A stretch of DNA of 62,452 nt from Raineya sp964654605 (GCA_964654605.1 CAZZLW010000009.1:1-62452); one strand, 5' to 3'. Shown: positions 8,390-17,165, counted from the stretch's first letter. Notes: generated by a model from the sequence alone, not told the origin. A program made the numbers and translations.

Positions 8390-9322
8390 ATGACCGTTGA
8401 AATTTCAAGAAGCGATAAGCGAACCACATTTTTTATTGTTGCTTTGGTAGTGCTGGCTATTGTCAATATCATCTTGGTATATCTGATGATGCAAAGCAAG
8501 CAAGAAAGCATTGAAAAAGATATTTTTATTGAAAAGCAAAAAGCAGAGTTGGAAGATAAAAGCTCAAAATTGGACTCTGTAAGCAGAGAATTGGATATTC
8601 GCATTGCTGAAGCTAAAAAAATGAATCGCGACTATCAAGCCCTGCTGGAACTTCAAGAGCAACTCAAAAAAGATATTGCCAATGCCCGCAGTTCGTCCAG
8701 CAATATTGATGTAGATAAACTCGTTGAACAGTATGACGCCAAAATTAGAGATTATGAGAACCTCTTGGCTCAAAAAGAAGGCGAAATCAAAACTTTGCAG
8801 GGCGAAAAGAAAGAACTTTCTCAGAAAGTAACCAAAACCGAAGCAGAAAAGAAGCGGTTAGCGGACTCTATGAGTAATATTCAGAAGCAAAAACAAGACT
8901 TGGAAGCCACACTCGCCAAAGCCGCAGTGTTGCGTGCTGAAAATATCAGACTGGAAGGTTTGGACGAAAAAGGGAAATCTGATGATGATGGCAATTTCAA
9001 GTCGAAAAGACTCGTCAAACTAAAAATCAATGTAAAAATTATGGAAAATAGTGCCGCCAAGGCAGGCAATAGAAATATTTATGTCCGTATTATTGAGCCT
9101 TCGGGGGCAGTAATGGTAGGTGCAGATGGCGGTAGATTTGCCGATGCCAATGGAAAAGAAATGAACTATACCACACTTCATACCTTTAATTTCAATAATG
9201 ACGGCAACCGCAATACCGAAGTAATTTTCCGAAAAGGAAATCAGTTTCAGAAAGGAACTCACTTGGTAGAATTGTATTGCGAAGGACAATTGCTCGGTAA
9301 AACTTCTTTCAATGTAAATTAA
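8390..9322 (+). CDS. Membrane-anchored coiled-coil protein
   Basis: A 310-residue protein starting at ATG 8390; a TTG further upstream is possible but less likely given the promoter position. One transmembrane helix (about 12-34, FFIVALVVLAIVNIILVYLMM) is followed by a long charged coiled coil (about 40-195) and then a compact C-terminal beta-rich domain (about 205-310) containing KINVKIMENSAAKAGNRNIYVRI and FRKGNQFQKGTHLVELYC. The topology suggests an inner-membrane anchor with the C-terminal domain in the periplasm. I do not recognise a named family, although similar proteins are common in Cytophagales. It is convergent with the next gene, with only 3 bases between stops. Confidence 0.75.
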   Translation: MTVEISRSDKRTTFFIVALVVLAIVNIILVYLMMQSKQESIEKDIFIEKQKAELEDKSSKLDSVSRELDIRIAEAKKMNRDYQALLELQEQLKKDIANARSSSSNIDVDKLVEQYDAKIRDYENLLAQKEGEIKTLQGEKKELSQKVTKTEAEKKRLADSMSNIQKQKQDLEATLAKAAVLRAENIRLEGLDEKGKSDDDGNFKSKRLVKLKINVKIMENSAAKAGNRNIYVRIIEPSGAVMVGADGGRFADANGKEMNYTTLHTFNFNNDGNRNTEVIFRKGNQFQKGTHLVELYCEGQLLGKTSFNVN

Positions 9323-9325
9323 ATC

Positions 9326-10429
9326 TTATTCTCGCAAATAGCTTTGTCTATTTTTTCGCAAAAAACGAATAGCCAGTTTCAAAACAAAACGAATGAGCCA
9401 AAAGTAAAAGCGTGTAAAAATATTACGCCTTTTGTAGGCGTATTGCACCAAAATACTTTCAGTGGCAAAAGTTTTTTGTAAATCTTTCCGCAAAACCTCT
9501 ATAAAATTAGGCTCGGTAGTGGCTACATTCATTTCTACACTCATATACTCACTGATAGCATTCAGATTATACGAGCCAACAGTAGCCCAAGTATCATCTA
9601 CAAGCATTACTTTGCCGTGAACAACACTGGGCAAATATTCATAAATCTGTATGCCTGCTTTTTCAAGTTCTGCATACAAATACTCCGTAGCTTTTTTGAA
9701 AAACTGCACATCAGAAATTGCCGAAAGCAGAATTTTTATACTTACGCCTTGTTTCGCCTTACTAATGAGCAGTTTGCGTAAAGATTTATTGGGTAAAAAA
9801 TAGCTGGCTACAATCCAAATTTCATTTTTAGCTTTGGCAATAGCTTCTCGGTAGGCTTTGGCTATTTCTTTTTTACCTCTGAAAAAATCTTGTTGCAGTA
9901 GGAAAATATGCTTATTTTGAAGAAAAACATCTCGCTGATACTTTTTATTCCAGAACTGCTGGCAAATCCAAAAACACTGCCTCACGATTTCCCCTTCCAA
10001 AAGTACGGCATAATCTAACCATTCTTTTTTGCCTACTCCTGCGTATTTGTTGGCAATATTGATACCCCCAATGAGGGCAAATTTCATATCAGAAACCACA
10101 ATTTTCTGATGCAACCTTCTACCAAAACGCAATCTAAAAATCTGAAAAGGCGAAAAAGTGCGAATTTGCACCCCTTGCGAAAGCAAATGTTGTTTGAACT
10201 TTTTACTAAGCTCTTTGGAGCCAAAATCATCTACCAAAACACAAACTTTTATGCCTTCTTTGGCTTTTTGGATAAGAATTTCTGCAATTTCTTTGCCTGT
10301 TTCGTCTTCTTCAAAAATATAGGTTTGCAGATGTATACAATAGCGAGCCGCTTGAAGTATATGTTTGAGCGTTTCAAAATACGCTTTGCCGCTATGTAGC
10401 AAACGAATATGGTCTTGGAAGCTACTCAT
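9326..10429 (-). CDS. Phospholipase D family protein (cardiolipin synthase-like)
   Basis: A 367-residue protein with two HKD motifs: HQKIVVSDMKFALIGG (His107, Lys109, Asp114) and HGKVMLVDDTWATVGSYN in the C-terminal half. This two-HKD layout is typical of cardiolipin synthases and related phosphatidyltransferases. It lacks the two N-terminal membrane helices of classical Cls, so it resembles ClsB-type enzymes, and the C-terminus carries a hydrophobic/basic segment. I start at ATG 10429; two TTG codons lie just upstream. It lies 12 bases after gmhA on the same strand and may be co-transcribed with it. Confidence 0.85.
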   Translation of the reverse strand: MSSFQDHIRLLHSGKAYFETLKHILQAARYCIHLQTYIFEEDETGKEIAEILIQKAKEGIKVCVLVDDFGSKELSKKFKQHLLSQGVQIRTFSPFQIFRLRFGRRLHQKIVVSDMKFALIGGINIANKYAGVGKKEWLDYAVLLEGEIVRQCFWICQQFWNKKYQRDVFLQNKHIFLLQQDFFRGKKEIAKAYREAIAKAKNEIWIVASYFLPNKSLRKLLISKAKQGVSIKILLSAISDVQFFKKATEYLYAELEKAGIQIYEYLPSVVHGKVMLVDDTWATVGSYNLNAISEYMSVEMNVATTEPNFIEVLRKDLQKTFATESILVQYAYKRRNIFTRFYFWLIRFVLKLAIRFLRKNRQSYLRE

Positions 10430-10441
10430 TTTCAACAAAAA

Positions 10442-11023
10442 CTAATTTTTGCCGAAAATCCCCTGCTCAATAAGCCCTATCCAGATATGAATAATCTTGA
10501 TATGAATTTCCTGAATACGGTCGGCATAGCCAAAATGAGGCACACAAAGCACGTAATCAGCCATAGAAGCGAGCTTTCCGCCGTCTTTACCTGTCAGAGC
10601 AATGCTTGTAATACCTTTCTTTTTGGCAATTTCAACAGCCTTCAAAATATTTTGCGAATTGCCACTGGTACTTATAGCAAGCAATACGTCTCCGCTTTTT
10701 CCCAAAGCCTCTACAAAGCGTGCATATACTTGCTCAAAACCATAATCGTTGCCCACGCAAGTAATATGCCCACTATCCGAAATAGCAATTGCAGGCAAAG
10801 CAGGACGATTTTCACGATACTTTCCACTTAATTCTTCTGCAAAGTGCATAGCGTCGCAATGTGAGCCACCATTACCGCAAGCCATTATTTTGCATCCTTG
10901 CTGAATGGCTTTTATCATTATTTGGGCAGTTTGGGCAATAGCTTGCAAATTTTTTTCATTCTGAAAAAAATCTGTAAGCACTTTTTGAGCTTCTTGCCAC
11001 TCCGATTTAATAAATTCCAGCAT
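10442..11023 (-). CDS. gmhA: Sedoheptulose-7-phosphate isomerase
   Basis: A 193-residue SIS-domain protein of normal GmhA length. It converts sedoheptulose 7-phosphate to glycero-manno-heptose 7-phosphate, the first step of ADP-heptose synthesis. The diagnostic CGNGGSHCDAMHFAEELSG is present, followed by AISTSGNSQNILKA and a terminal EIHIKIIHIWI helix. I prefer ATG 11023 (MLEFIKSEW) over a longer start at 11080, because family members begin at this helix. The kinase of the same pathway is encoded far away at 45406-46389. Confidence 0.92.
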   Translation of the reverse strand: MLEFIKSEWQEAQKVLTDFFQNEKNLQAIAQTAQIMIKAIQQGCKIMACGNGGSHCDAMHFAEELSGKYRENRPALPAIAISDSGHITCVGNDYGFEQVYARFVEALGKSGDVLLAISTSGNSQNILKAVEIAKKKGITSIALTGKDGGKLASMADYVLCVPHFGYADRIQEIHIKIIHIWIGLIEQGIFGKN

Positions 11024-11114
11024 TTTCAGAGAGTCTTCTGATGAAAACGCCTGCAAATTACGTAAATTGTGCCAAAACAAAAATTCTTTGCAAAGCGTTT
11101 TTCAAATAAAAATT

Positions 11115-12116
11115 ATGAGAAGCAAGCAGTTTGATTTACCTTTCTTGGCAAAAAAAAGAAATGAAACAGACTCTTGGGCTGATTTGTGGGCAAGTGCCGC
11201 CAGTAAGCATTTTGTTCTAAAAGTACAAATCCAAGATATTTTACAATGGCTCAATGGCTCAAAGAATGATATTTCGCCACAAATTGAAAATTTTTTCCAA
11301 CCTTATTTTAAGCACATTCAACTGCCCCATTGGGCAGATACCTCTAAAATGCAAGCGGGGGCAAAATTTTTTCAAAAACATCAAAGTATTATACTTCATT
11401 TATTGGGAGTGCTTTCGCTTCCTTACTGCTATGCGGCAAAAAATGGAGTACAAGTACTTAGCTTTTCAGGGCGTTTGCAAAACGATACACTGCAAAGACT
11501 GCGAGAAACAGCTATTTTTACCCTAAAAGCTAACTCTTTTTCAACCGAAAAAATCAAGGATTGGCAAAAGGAAATCGCTAAAATCAGGCTTCTACACAGC
11601 TTTGTAAGGCTATTCATTTGGCAGTCGGGAAAGTGGCAAGCCACTTGGGGCGAGCCTATCAATCAGGAAGATATGGCAGGAACAAATTTGAGTTTTTCAT
11701 TCATTGTTCTGCGAGGTATGCGAAAATTAGGGATTGACTTTTCTGAAAAAGAAGCCGAAAACTTTTTGCATTTGTGGAATGTAGTAGGGTATCTTATGGG
11801 GGTGAATGAGGATTTGTTGCCTTTTTCTATGCGTGAAGCCTACTGGCTGGATAAGCAAATTGCTACTACCCAATTTCAGGAGAGCGAGGAAGGTAAAAAA
11901 CTTACCCAAGCACTCATTGAAACATTCTACAAAAATCTGCCTTCCCGTTTTTTTGCCGATTTAGCAGTGGCTGAAATGCGTTTTTTGCTTGGAAAAGAAG
12001 TGGCTGATATGCTTGCCGTTCCTACAATTGTATGGAACAAAAATTTTTTGACAGAAAATTTGGCTCTCCAAATCAATAAGTGGATTATTTCTTCGCAGAA
12101 AATAGTAGTGAAATAA
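11115..12116 (+). CDS. DUF2236 protein (rubber oxygenase/MpaB-like)
   Basis: A 333-residue protein starting at ATG 11115. The pattern RLLHSFVRLF, then TWGEPINQEDMAGTNLSFS, then a helix-rich region ending in NEDLLPFSMREAYWL, matches the DUF2236 family, which includes latex-clearing proteins and MpaB. These are haem b oxygenases or relatives; the His in the LLHSFVR segment is the expected haem-region residue. The substrate cannot be deduced here. No signal peptide is seen, so it is probably cytoplasmic. It is divergent from gmhA across a ~90-base gap. Confidence 0.75.
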   Translation: MRSKQFDLPFLAKKRNETDSWADLWASAASKHFVLKVQIQDILQWLNGSKNDISPQIENFFQPYFKHIQLPHWADTSKMQAGAKFFQKHQSIILHLLGVLSLPYCYAAKNGVQVLSFSGRLQNDTLQRLRETAIFTLKANSFSTEKIKDWQKEIAKIRLLHSFVRLFIWQSGKWQATWGEPINQEDMAGTNLSFSFIVLRGMRKLGIDFSEKEAENFLHLWNVVGYLMGVNEDLLPFSMREAYWLDKQIATTQFQESEEGKKLTQALIETFYKNLPSRFFADLAVAEMRFLLGKEVADMLAVPTIVWNKNFLTENLALQINKWIISSQKIVVK

Positions 12117-12577
12117 AACTCAAACAGATACCCAAAAGAAAGATTTAAATAAAAAAATTCAGTTTTAACTTGCTTTTCTCAAAATTTCCCATTAGTATTG
12201 TAATCATTATCTCTGTTGCTTATCATACAAATACAAGGCTTTTAGTGAGTTGTGCTGGCTGGCACATAGCAACTCATAACGCAAGTTGTATCTATCATTG
12301 CTAATTCAATTCTACTTTATCATTGATTTAATTTTTTTGCAAAGCCTTTATTTTCTCGTTTTTCTACAAAACTTTTACTTATAAGGATTGATTTTCAGAA
12401 ACTTATCTCTTCTTTTCATTAATGTAATTTTTAGTATGCTATTATTTTGTACAGAATAAAAATTGGTTTTTGAAAATTTCATCAATGTAAATCTTTGAAA
12501 GCCAACATTCAGCTTCTTGAATTCTGAAAATCATCTTAACCTTGGTATAGTTTTTACACTTCTAATTTTTAAATCTT
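12117..12577. other. 461-base intergenic region
   Basis: No frame of convincing length or composition is present. It is AT-rich. A hairpin at 12246-12276 (arms tgagttg/caactca, with inner gtgc/gcac and a bulge) is the only structure that stands out. It is about 130 bases after the DUF2236 gene and lacks a T-tract, so it is not a clear terminator. The promoter of the following acyltransferase gene should lie in the last 150 bases, but no full TTTG-N19-TAnnTTTG match was found. Confidence 0.5.
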
Positions 12578-13594
12578 ATGCGTAATAATGCTATTGACAT
12601 TTTAAGAGGCATTGCCATTCTAATTATGGTAAGTGCAAATTCTTGGTCTTATGTGTATCCTTTTGAGAACTGCCCAACGGCATTAAGGATTGTGTTTTCA
12701 ACTGCCGCACCTTTGTTTATTTTTTTAAGCGGAGTTTCGGTACATATTTCGCTCAATGCAGGAAGGTCGCTGACGAGTATTCGTAAAAGAGCCTTACAAG
12801 TGCTACTGATAGGCATTTTTATTGATGTTTGCATCTGGAATATTTACCCCTTTGTTACTTTTGATGTGTTGTATCTCATTAGTTTATCTACGCTCATTAT
12901 GACACTGCTGGCAAAGTCTAATTTGATAATACAATTTATTATTATGCTTGCCTTTTTTGTTTCCAATATCTTTTTTTTGAACCACTACGAATTTAGTATG
13001 CCCGATTTGAATTTAACGGATAAGTTCCCTAATTATGGATATGATACAATCAAACGTTTGGTTTTAGACGGTTGGTTTCCTTTACTTCCTTGGACAGGCT
13101 TTGTGTTTTTAGGATTTTTAGTAGCCAAACATCAGCAGTTCATAAAAAAATATAAACTTCTATTTTTATTCATTGGGGTTCTATGCTTTTTACTTTATGC
13201 CTATTTTTTATTTTTTACCAATCTTGCAGAAATGCCTCCTTTACGCGAAGGTTATACCGAGGTTTTTTATCCTGTAAAGGGATATTTTTGGATTTATTTA
13301 GCAGGCTTACTTTTCACTTCCATATTTCTTATCAATACTCCTATCACAGGCTTTGAATTTGTAGCTAATTTAGGTAAGACTTCCCTTTCCATTTATTTGT
13401 TTCATACCATAATCATCAGGTTTGTTTTAATTTTCTTTGAACAAAGTGCCGAAAACTTTAATGTGTGGGTTATGGTAGGCGGATTAACACTATTTTACGT
13501 GTTAATTGTTTTGTTTAATGCTGTTGTTGTAAAATACAAGAATAGACTGAAAACAGGCAGATACCGAGCAGTAGGTTATTTGATAGGGATTTAA
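12578..13594 (+). CDS. Membrane acyltransferase (DUF1624, heparan-glucosaminide acetyltransferase-like)
   Basis: A 338-residue protein with about 9-10 transmembrane helices. The N-terminus NAIDILRGIAILIMVSANSWSY, followed by LFIFLSGVSV, is the signature of the DUF1624/YeiB-type catalytic domain. Such proteins move acetyl or other acyl groups across the inner membrane onto sugars. C-terminal motifs GKTSLSIYLFHTIIIR also fit. The acceptor is unknown. It is followed by a strong hairpin and appears monocistronic. Confidence 0.75.
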   Translation: MRNNAIDILRGIAILIMVSANSWSYVYPFENCPTALRIVFSTAAPLFIFLSGVSVHISLNAGRSLTSIRKRALQVLLIGIFIDVCIWNIYPFVTFDVLYLISLSTLIMTLLAKSNLIIQFIIMLAFFVSNIFFLNHYEFSMPDLNLTDKFPNYGYDTIKRLVLDGWFPLLPWTGFVFLGFLVAKHQQFIKKYKLLFLFIGVLCFLLYAYFLFFTNLAEMPPLREGYTEVFYPVKGYFWIYLAGLLFTSIFLINTPITGFEFVANLGKTSLSIYLFHTIIIRFVLIFFEQSAENFNVWVMVGGLTLFYVLIVLFNAVVVKYKNRLKTGRYRAVGYLIGI

Positions 13595-13609
13595 TGTTTT
13601 TATGTATTA

Positions 13610-13650
13610 AAAAAGCGAAACTACTTCATATGAAAATAGTTTCGCTTTTT
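13610..13650. terminator. Bidirectional terminator hairpin
   Basis: Perfect 14-bp arms aaaaagcgaaacta/tagtttcgcttttt around a 13-base loop. A-tracts and T-tracts flank the stem, so it can serve both the acyltransferase gene (plus) and the convergent lipoprotein gene (minus). Confidence 0.9.
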
Positions 13651-13680
13651 CGTATCTTAACAACACCTAACAAGTTCTTA

Positions 13681-14526
13681 TCAGTTCAAAGGGAAAGTAA
13701 ATGTACCTCCGCCATTGCCTGTAATGGTTACGGTTACGTTTGTATCGCAGGTGCCGTTTCCGAAATCTACGGTTTTCTGACGATTTTCAGAAGTTACTAC
13801 ATACACACCCGAAACAGGTTTGCGGATACCTTGCAACCAACATTCAGTTTTTACGATAAGCGGAGTTGTGATTTCAGCAGTAAAATTTACGCCACGGCGA
13901 TTTGTACCTGAAGCATTTCCTGTAATTTGAATAACATCATTGAAAGGGTTGAGGTCGCCTGAACCTTGTTGCCAAACCCTCATTCTATCGGTTTGCCAAG
14001 TAAATGTAGAACCATCGGGGAAAGTCAGTCTTCCATTACGCACCGAAAGCGTATGCGTAGGGTTCTGTCCGGGTTGTGTAATGTTGGTAACCACCTTTAT
14101 TCCTTCTACTTTAACATCATTTACGAAATAGTTGTCGGTAGTGGTAGTGATTACACTTCCGGGGGTTAGGTAGCGTCCTGTGTAAGTGATAATGATTTTA
14201 CCACGGCGAGTTCTGCCGTCGTTGCAGGTGCTACCTGTTCCAAAATCAATTACAATAGTTTTAGTAGCGGTATTGATAGTAACGGTACCACAATTTCGGA
14301 AACGTAAGGTACGCTCTCCGATACTTTCATCAGTGGTGCGAAGATTGTTGCTGTTTTCAATCATTACATCAGAAACGATATTGTCCAAGTCGTTGAATTG
14401 GGCATCGGCTTGGGCATTATCCACAGCACTTTGGTCAAAGAGAGGCTCTTGTTTTTTTCTACAACCTACAAAAGCCATACTACCAACAAGCAAAAAAATG
14501 AGCAAGGGGAAAATTATTTTTTTCAT
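13681..14526 (-). CDS. Hypothetical lipoprotein with beta-rich repeats
   Basis: A 281-residue protein with a lipoprotein signal peptide: hydrophobic segment, then lipobox AFVGC with Cys22, then a charged KKQ start. The mature part is Thr/Gly/Asn-rich and predicted beta. A segment around residues 73-115 (RFRNCGTVTI ... IDFGTGSTCNDG) resembles one near the C-terminus (VDFGNGTCDTNVTVTITG), suggesting an internal duplication with paired Cys residues. No known family recognised. It is probably an outer-membrane-anchored surface or periplasmic protein. Confidence 0.75.
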   Translation of the reverse strand: MKKIIFPLLIFLLVGSMAFVGCRKKQEPLFDQSAVDNAQADAQFNDLDNIVSDVMIENSNNLRTTDESIGERTLRFRNCGTVTINTATKTIVIDFGTGSTCNDGRTRRGKIIITYTGRYLTPGSVITTTTDNYFVNDVKVEGIKVVTNITQPGQNPTHTLSVRNGRLTFPDGSTFTWQTDRMRVWQQGSGDLNPFNDVIQITGNASGTNRRGVNFTAEITTPLIVKTECWLQGIRKPVSGVYVVTSENRQKTVDFGNGTCDTNVTVTITGNGGGTFTFPLN

Positions 14527-14669
14527 ATTTGTAAAATTTTAGTTTTTGTAGCTTTGATACAAATTTTGAGCAGAGGTTTAATCTTGATGAAAAAATTTTT
14601 TTAATTTTTGGAACACATTTTGCTCCCGAAGTGTATAAAAGAAAAAAGTTTAACCTAGACCTCAAAAAA

Positions 14670-15101
14670 ATGAAACAAAACAAACCATTCGGAAAACCTT
14701 TTGGCATTTTGGCTATAATGCTATTACTGGCAGGCTTCGGGTATGCCCAACCCAATAGCGTTCCTACGGAAAGCAATCCTCAAATTGTCTTTGACAAAAT
14801 GATACACGATTTTGGCGAAATTCCACAAGGAACACCCGTTACTACCACTTTCACCTTCACCAACAAGGGCAAAGTACCTCTTACTATTTCTAATGTGCAG
14901 GCTTCTTGCGGTTGTACAACCCCCTCTTACACCAAAGAACCCATAGCTCCCAAGAAAAAAGGTGAAGTAACTGCCACCTATAACGCCGCCGCAGTAGGAG
15001 AATTTAATAAAACCGTTACGGTATTTACCAACACAGGCACGCCAATTACGCTGACGCTCAAAGGTAAGGTTGTTCCCAAACAAGGACAAACACAGCCATA
15101 A
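14670..15101 (+). CDS. DUF1573 domain protein
   Basis: A 143-residue exported protein, start ATG 14670, with a signal peptide ending near GYAQP. The rest is one DUF1573 domain, an Ig-like (ASH/MSP-type) fold. Hallmarks are FDKMIHDFGEIPQG, then TFTFTNKGKVPLTI, and VQASCGCTTPSY with the typical CGC cysteines. This family is abundant in Bacteroidota and is periplasmic, but its function is not established. It is followed by a hairpin terminator. Confidence 0.88.
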   Translation: MKQNKPFGKPFGILAIMLLLAGFGYAQPNSVPTESNPQIVFDKMIHDFGEIPQGTPVTTTFTFTNKGKVPLTISNVQASCGCTTPSYTKEPIAPKKKGEVTATYNAAAVGEFNKTVTVFTNTGTPITLTLKGKVVPKQGQTQP

Positions 15102-15109
15102 ACAAATAC

Positions 15110-15142
15110 AAACGAGGGTTTTCTTGGTTAAAACCCTCGTTT
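15110..15142 (+). terminator. Terminator hairpin after DUF1573 gene
   Basis: Arms aaacgagggtttt/aaaaccctcgttt (13 bp) enclose a 7-base loop, 8 bases after the stop codon. Confidence 0.85.
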
Positions 15143-15178
15143 GAAACTATTTTTCAGAAAGTAGCGTTTATTTTCAGA

Positions 15179-15742
15179 ATGAAAGAAATTATCATCATTG
15201 CAGGGGCAAATGGCTCTGGGAAAACGACTTTTTCAACTGATATTTTAGCAAGAACAAGTTATGATTTTCTGAATGCTGATGAAATCAAAAAAGAATTAGC
15301 AGTTTCACAATTACAAGCTGGTAAAGAGTTTTTTTATCGTTTAGATAGTCTCATTCATTTGGGAAAAAGTTTTATTTTAGAAAGTACATTATCTGGTAAC
15401 TATTTGGTAAGATTTATTGAAAGTGCTAAAAAAGAGGGGTATTCCATAAAAATTATTTATGTATTTTTGGAAAGTCCCCAAGACTGTATTCAACGAATAA
15501 AAATCAGAGTAATGCTTGGTGGGCATTTTGTTTCTGATGAAGATGTAATTCGTAGGTACTACCGTAGCAAATCCAATTTTTGGAATATTTACAAAAATTT
15601 AGCAGATGAATGGGTAATAATTTATAACTCAGCAGACAAAGAGCCTCAAAAAGTAGTCATTGGAACAAAAGAGAATTTTGTAGTTGAACTTGAAAATTTA
15701 TTTAATAACTTCTTAAAAGACCTTGAAAATGAGAGTGGATAA
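15179..15742 (+). CDS. Zeta-toxin-like P-loop kinase (COG4185 type)
   Basis: A 187-residue P-loop protein with Walker A GANGSGKTT (9-17), a Zeta-like FILESTLSG segment, and a LESPQDCIQRIKIRV motif corresponding to the arginine-bearing lid. It resembles COG4185/Zeta-family kinases, some of which phosphorylate UDP-sugars and act as toxins in toxin-antitoxin modules. The following small gene overlaps it by 14 bases, which is typical of a two-gene module. Whether it is toxic is inference. Codon use is more AT-rich than the flanking housekeeping genes, consistent with transfer. Confidence 0.8.
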   Translation: MKEIIIIAGANGSGKTTFSTDILARTSYDFLNADEIKKELAVSQLQAGKEFFYRLDSLIHLGKSFILESTLSGNYLVRFIESAKKEGYSIKIIYVFLESPQDCIQRIKIRVMLGGHFVSDEDVIRRYYRSKSNFWNIYKNLADEWVIIYNSADKEPQKVVIGTKENFVVELENLFNNFLKDLENESG

Positions 15743-15935
15743 ATTAGATAGCCTAACAGTTTATCAAAATGCATCTATATTTACTAATTTATTTAGCAAA
15801 GCGGTACAAAGAGCTAAAGAAATTAACCGAAAAAATGGATTGCCCAATGATTTTGTTATTAAGGGAAAGCGTTTCTATGAGTTGCCAAATGGAGAAATTG
15901 TAACCGAAAATCCTTTGGAACAAAAGACTACCTAA
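15729..15935 (+). CDS. Small partner of Zeta-like kinase (putative antitoxin)
   Basis: A 68-residue protein starting at ATG 15729, inside the end of the kinase gene. The core AVQRAKEINRKNGLPNDFVI, followed by GKRFYELPNGEIV, resembles the short proteins often found beside COG4185 kinases, in which an amphipathic helix is followed by a small beta hairpin containing a P-x-G turn. The antitoxin role is inferred from the operon arrangement only. Confidence 0.7.
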   Translation: MRVDKLDSLTVYQNASIFTNLFSKAVQRAKEINRKNGLPNDFVIKGKRFYELPNGEIVTENPLEQKTT

Positions 15936-16009
15936 AAATAAAATAATTTCAAATACTGACTTGGCAAAATAACGTTATAGCGTAAAATTATGAATTGTAA
16001 TGCTTCCCT

Positions 16010-16891
16010 TTACGCTTCAGCAAAAAAAATGCTGACTAATCCTAAAAACATTATGAACTTCACCCAACGGCTCAGATAACGAAAATGCTTGCGTCTGTCG
16101 GCATAATACAAGCGAATAATTAGCCACGCTGTTGGAAAAAAGATAATGCTCGTAAGAAAAACGACAATGCCTCTGTTGAGAAAAAAGAAACTCACTGCCA
16201 AATTGGAAATAAAAGCCGCTACAAGAGCATAAACAAATATTTTGGTACGTGGTATGCCCCAAATAATAGGTAAAGTTTTACAACCAAAGGCTTCATCACC
16301 TTTCACATCTTCCATATCTTTGATAACCTCTCGTACCAGCGTTATGAAAAATGCAAAAGAAGCGTAAATGTAAATCTCTTCGTAGTGCTGATTGTAATAA
16401 AAAGCAACTATCCAGACCGTAGCTCCTGTAAGCAGTGCAATCGCAAAATTTCCTACAAAAGGCAAGCGTTTGAGCAAATTGGAATACCACCAAAGCAAAA
16501 AAATGCAAATGAAGTTAATGACAGCAATTTTCCAAGATAGCCAAAAGCCTACAAGCATTGCCAGAGCATTGAGCAAAAAATTGAAAAGCAGAGCCATTCG
16601 CCGCTGAATTACACTGCCTACCACTACCCTATCGGGTTTGTTGAGCAAATCTATTTTTACATCGTAATAATCGTTGATGATATACCCCGCCGCCGCTATC
16701 AGCACCGTACTGGAAGAAAGCAAAAAAAATCGCAAATCTGTAAAATGTTCCCATACACTTTCAGCAGGGCTATCTATGAAGAAAATCTTTACCAAGTATT
16801 GCGTAAAGCCTATCATTAGTAGGTTGCCAAAACGTACCAAACGAATAAAAGCCCGAAGTGCCGAAAACTTACTTTGCTGAAAACGACCCAT
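16010..16891 (-). CDS. UbiA family prenyltransferase
   Basis: A 293-residue polytopic membrane enzyme with about 8-9 helices. Two Asp-rich motifs are visible: NDYYDVKIDLLNKPD (Asn73, Asp74, Asp77, Asp81) and DMEDVKGDE after the central loop. UbiA enzymes attach a prenyl chain to an acceptor. Bacteroidota members with this sequence style are usually annotated as geranylgeranylglycerol-phosphate geranylgeranyltransferase-like. Other acceptors, such as quinone precursors or chlorophyllide-like compounds, are possible. Neighbouring genes do not decide the substrate. Confidence 0.85.
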   Translation of the reverse strand: MGRFQQSKFSALRAFIRLVRFGNLLMIGFTQYLVKIFFIDSPAESVWEHFTDLRFFLLSSSTVLIAAAGYIINDYYDVKIDLLNKPDRVVVGSVIQRRMALLFNFLLNALAMLVGFWLSWKIAVINFICIFLLWWYSNLLKRLPFVGNFAIALLTGATVWIVAFYYNQHYEEIYIYASFAFFITLVREVIKDMEDVKGDEAFGCKTLPIIWGIPRTKIFVYALVAAFISNLAVSFFFLNRGIVVFLTSIIFFPTAWLIIRLYYADRRKHFRYLSRWVKFIMFLGLVSIFFAEA

Positions 16892-17014
16892 TGCAAGAAA
16901 AAATCCTCAACAAAAAAAGTAAAAATCGCACAAAAAACATAATTTTGAACCGAACTTCATAAGTTGTTTTGGTGAGTTTGTCTAAATATTTTGAATAAAA
17001 GTCTATTAAAGGCG

Positions 17015-17104
17015 TAAAGTTTGAAGGTTTAAGGTTCAAAAGTTTAAGGTTTCAAAACTTTTCAAACTTCAAACCCCAAACTTCCAACTTTTCAAACCTT
17101 CTTT
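17015..17104. repeat. Low-complexity intergenic repeat of tttgaag / cttcaaac units
   Basis: The left half is built of gtttgaag/gtttaagg-like units and the right half of cttcaaac/ttttcaaac-like units, so the two halves can pair imperfectly. It is related in vocabulary to 8221-8275. No coding potential. It lies upstream of the YfhO gene. Confidence 0.6.
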
Positions 17105-17165
17105 CATAAATTTTAGACAAGCCTTATCTGATTGAAAATTTAAATTTCATCAAAAAAAATTTCGT

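Noticed and set aside
13594..13911. 105-codon plus-strand frame after the acyltransferase gene
   Set aside because: It overlaps a strong bidirectional terminator and is antisense to the lipoprotein gene.
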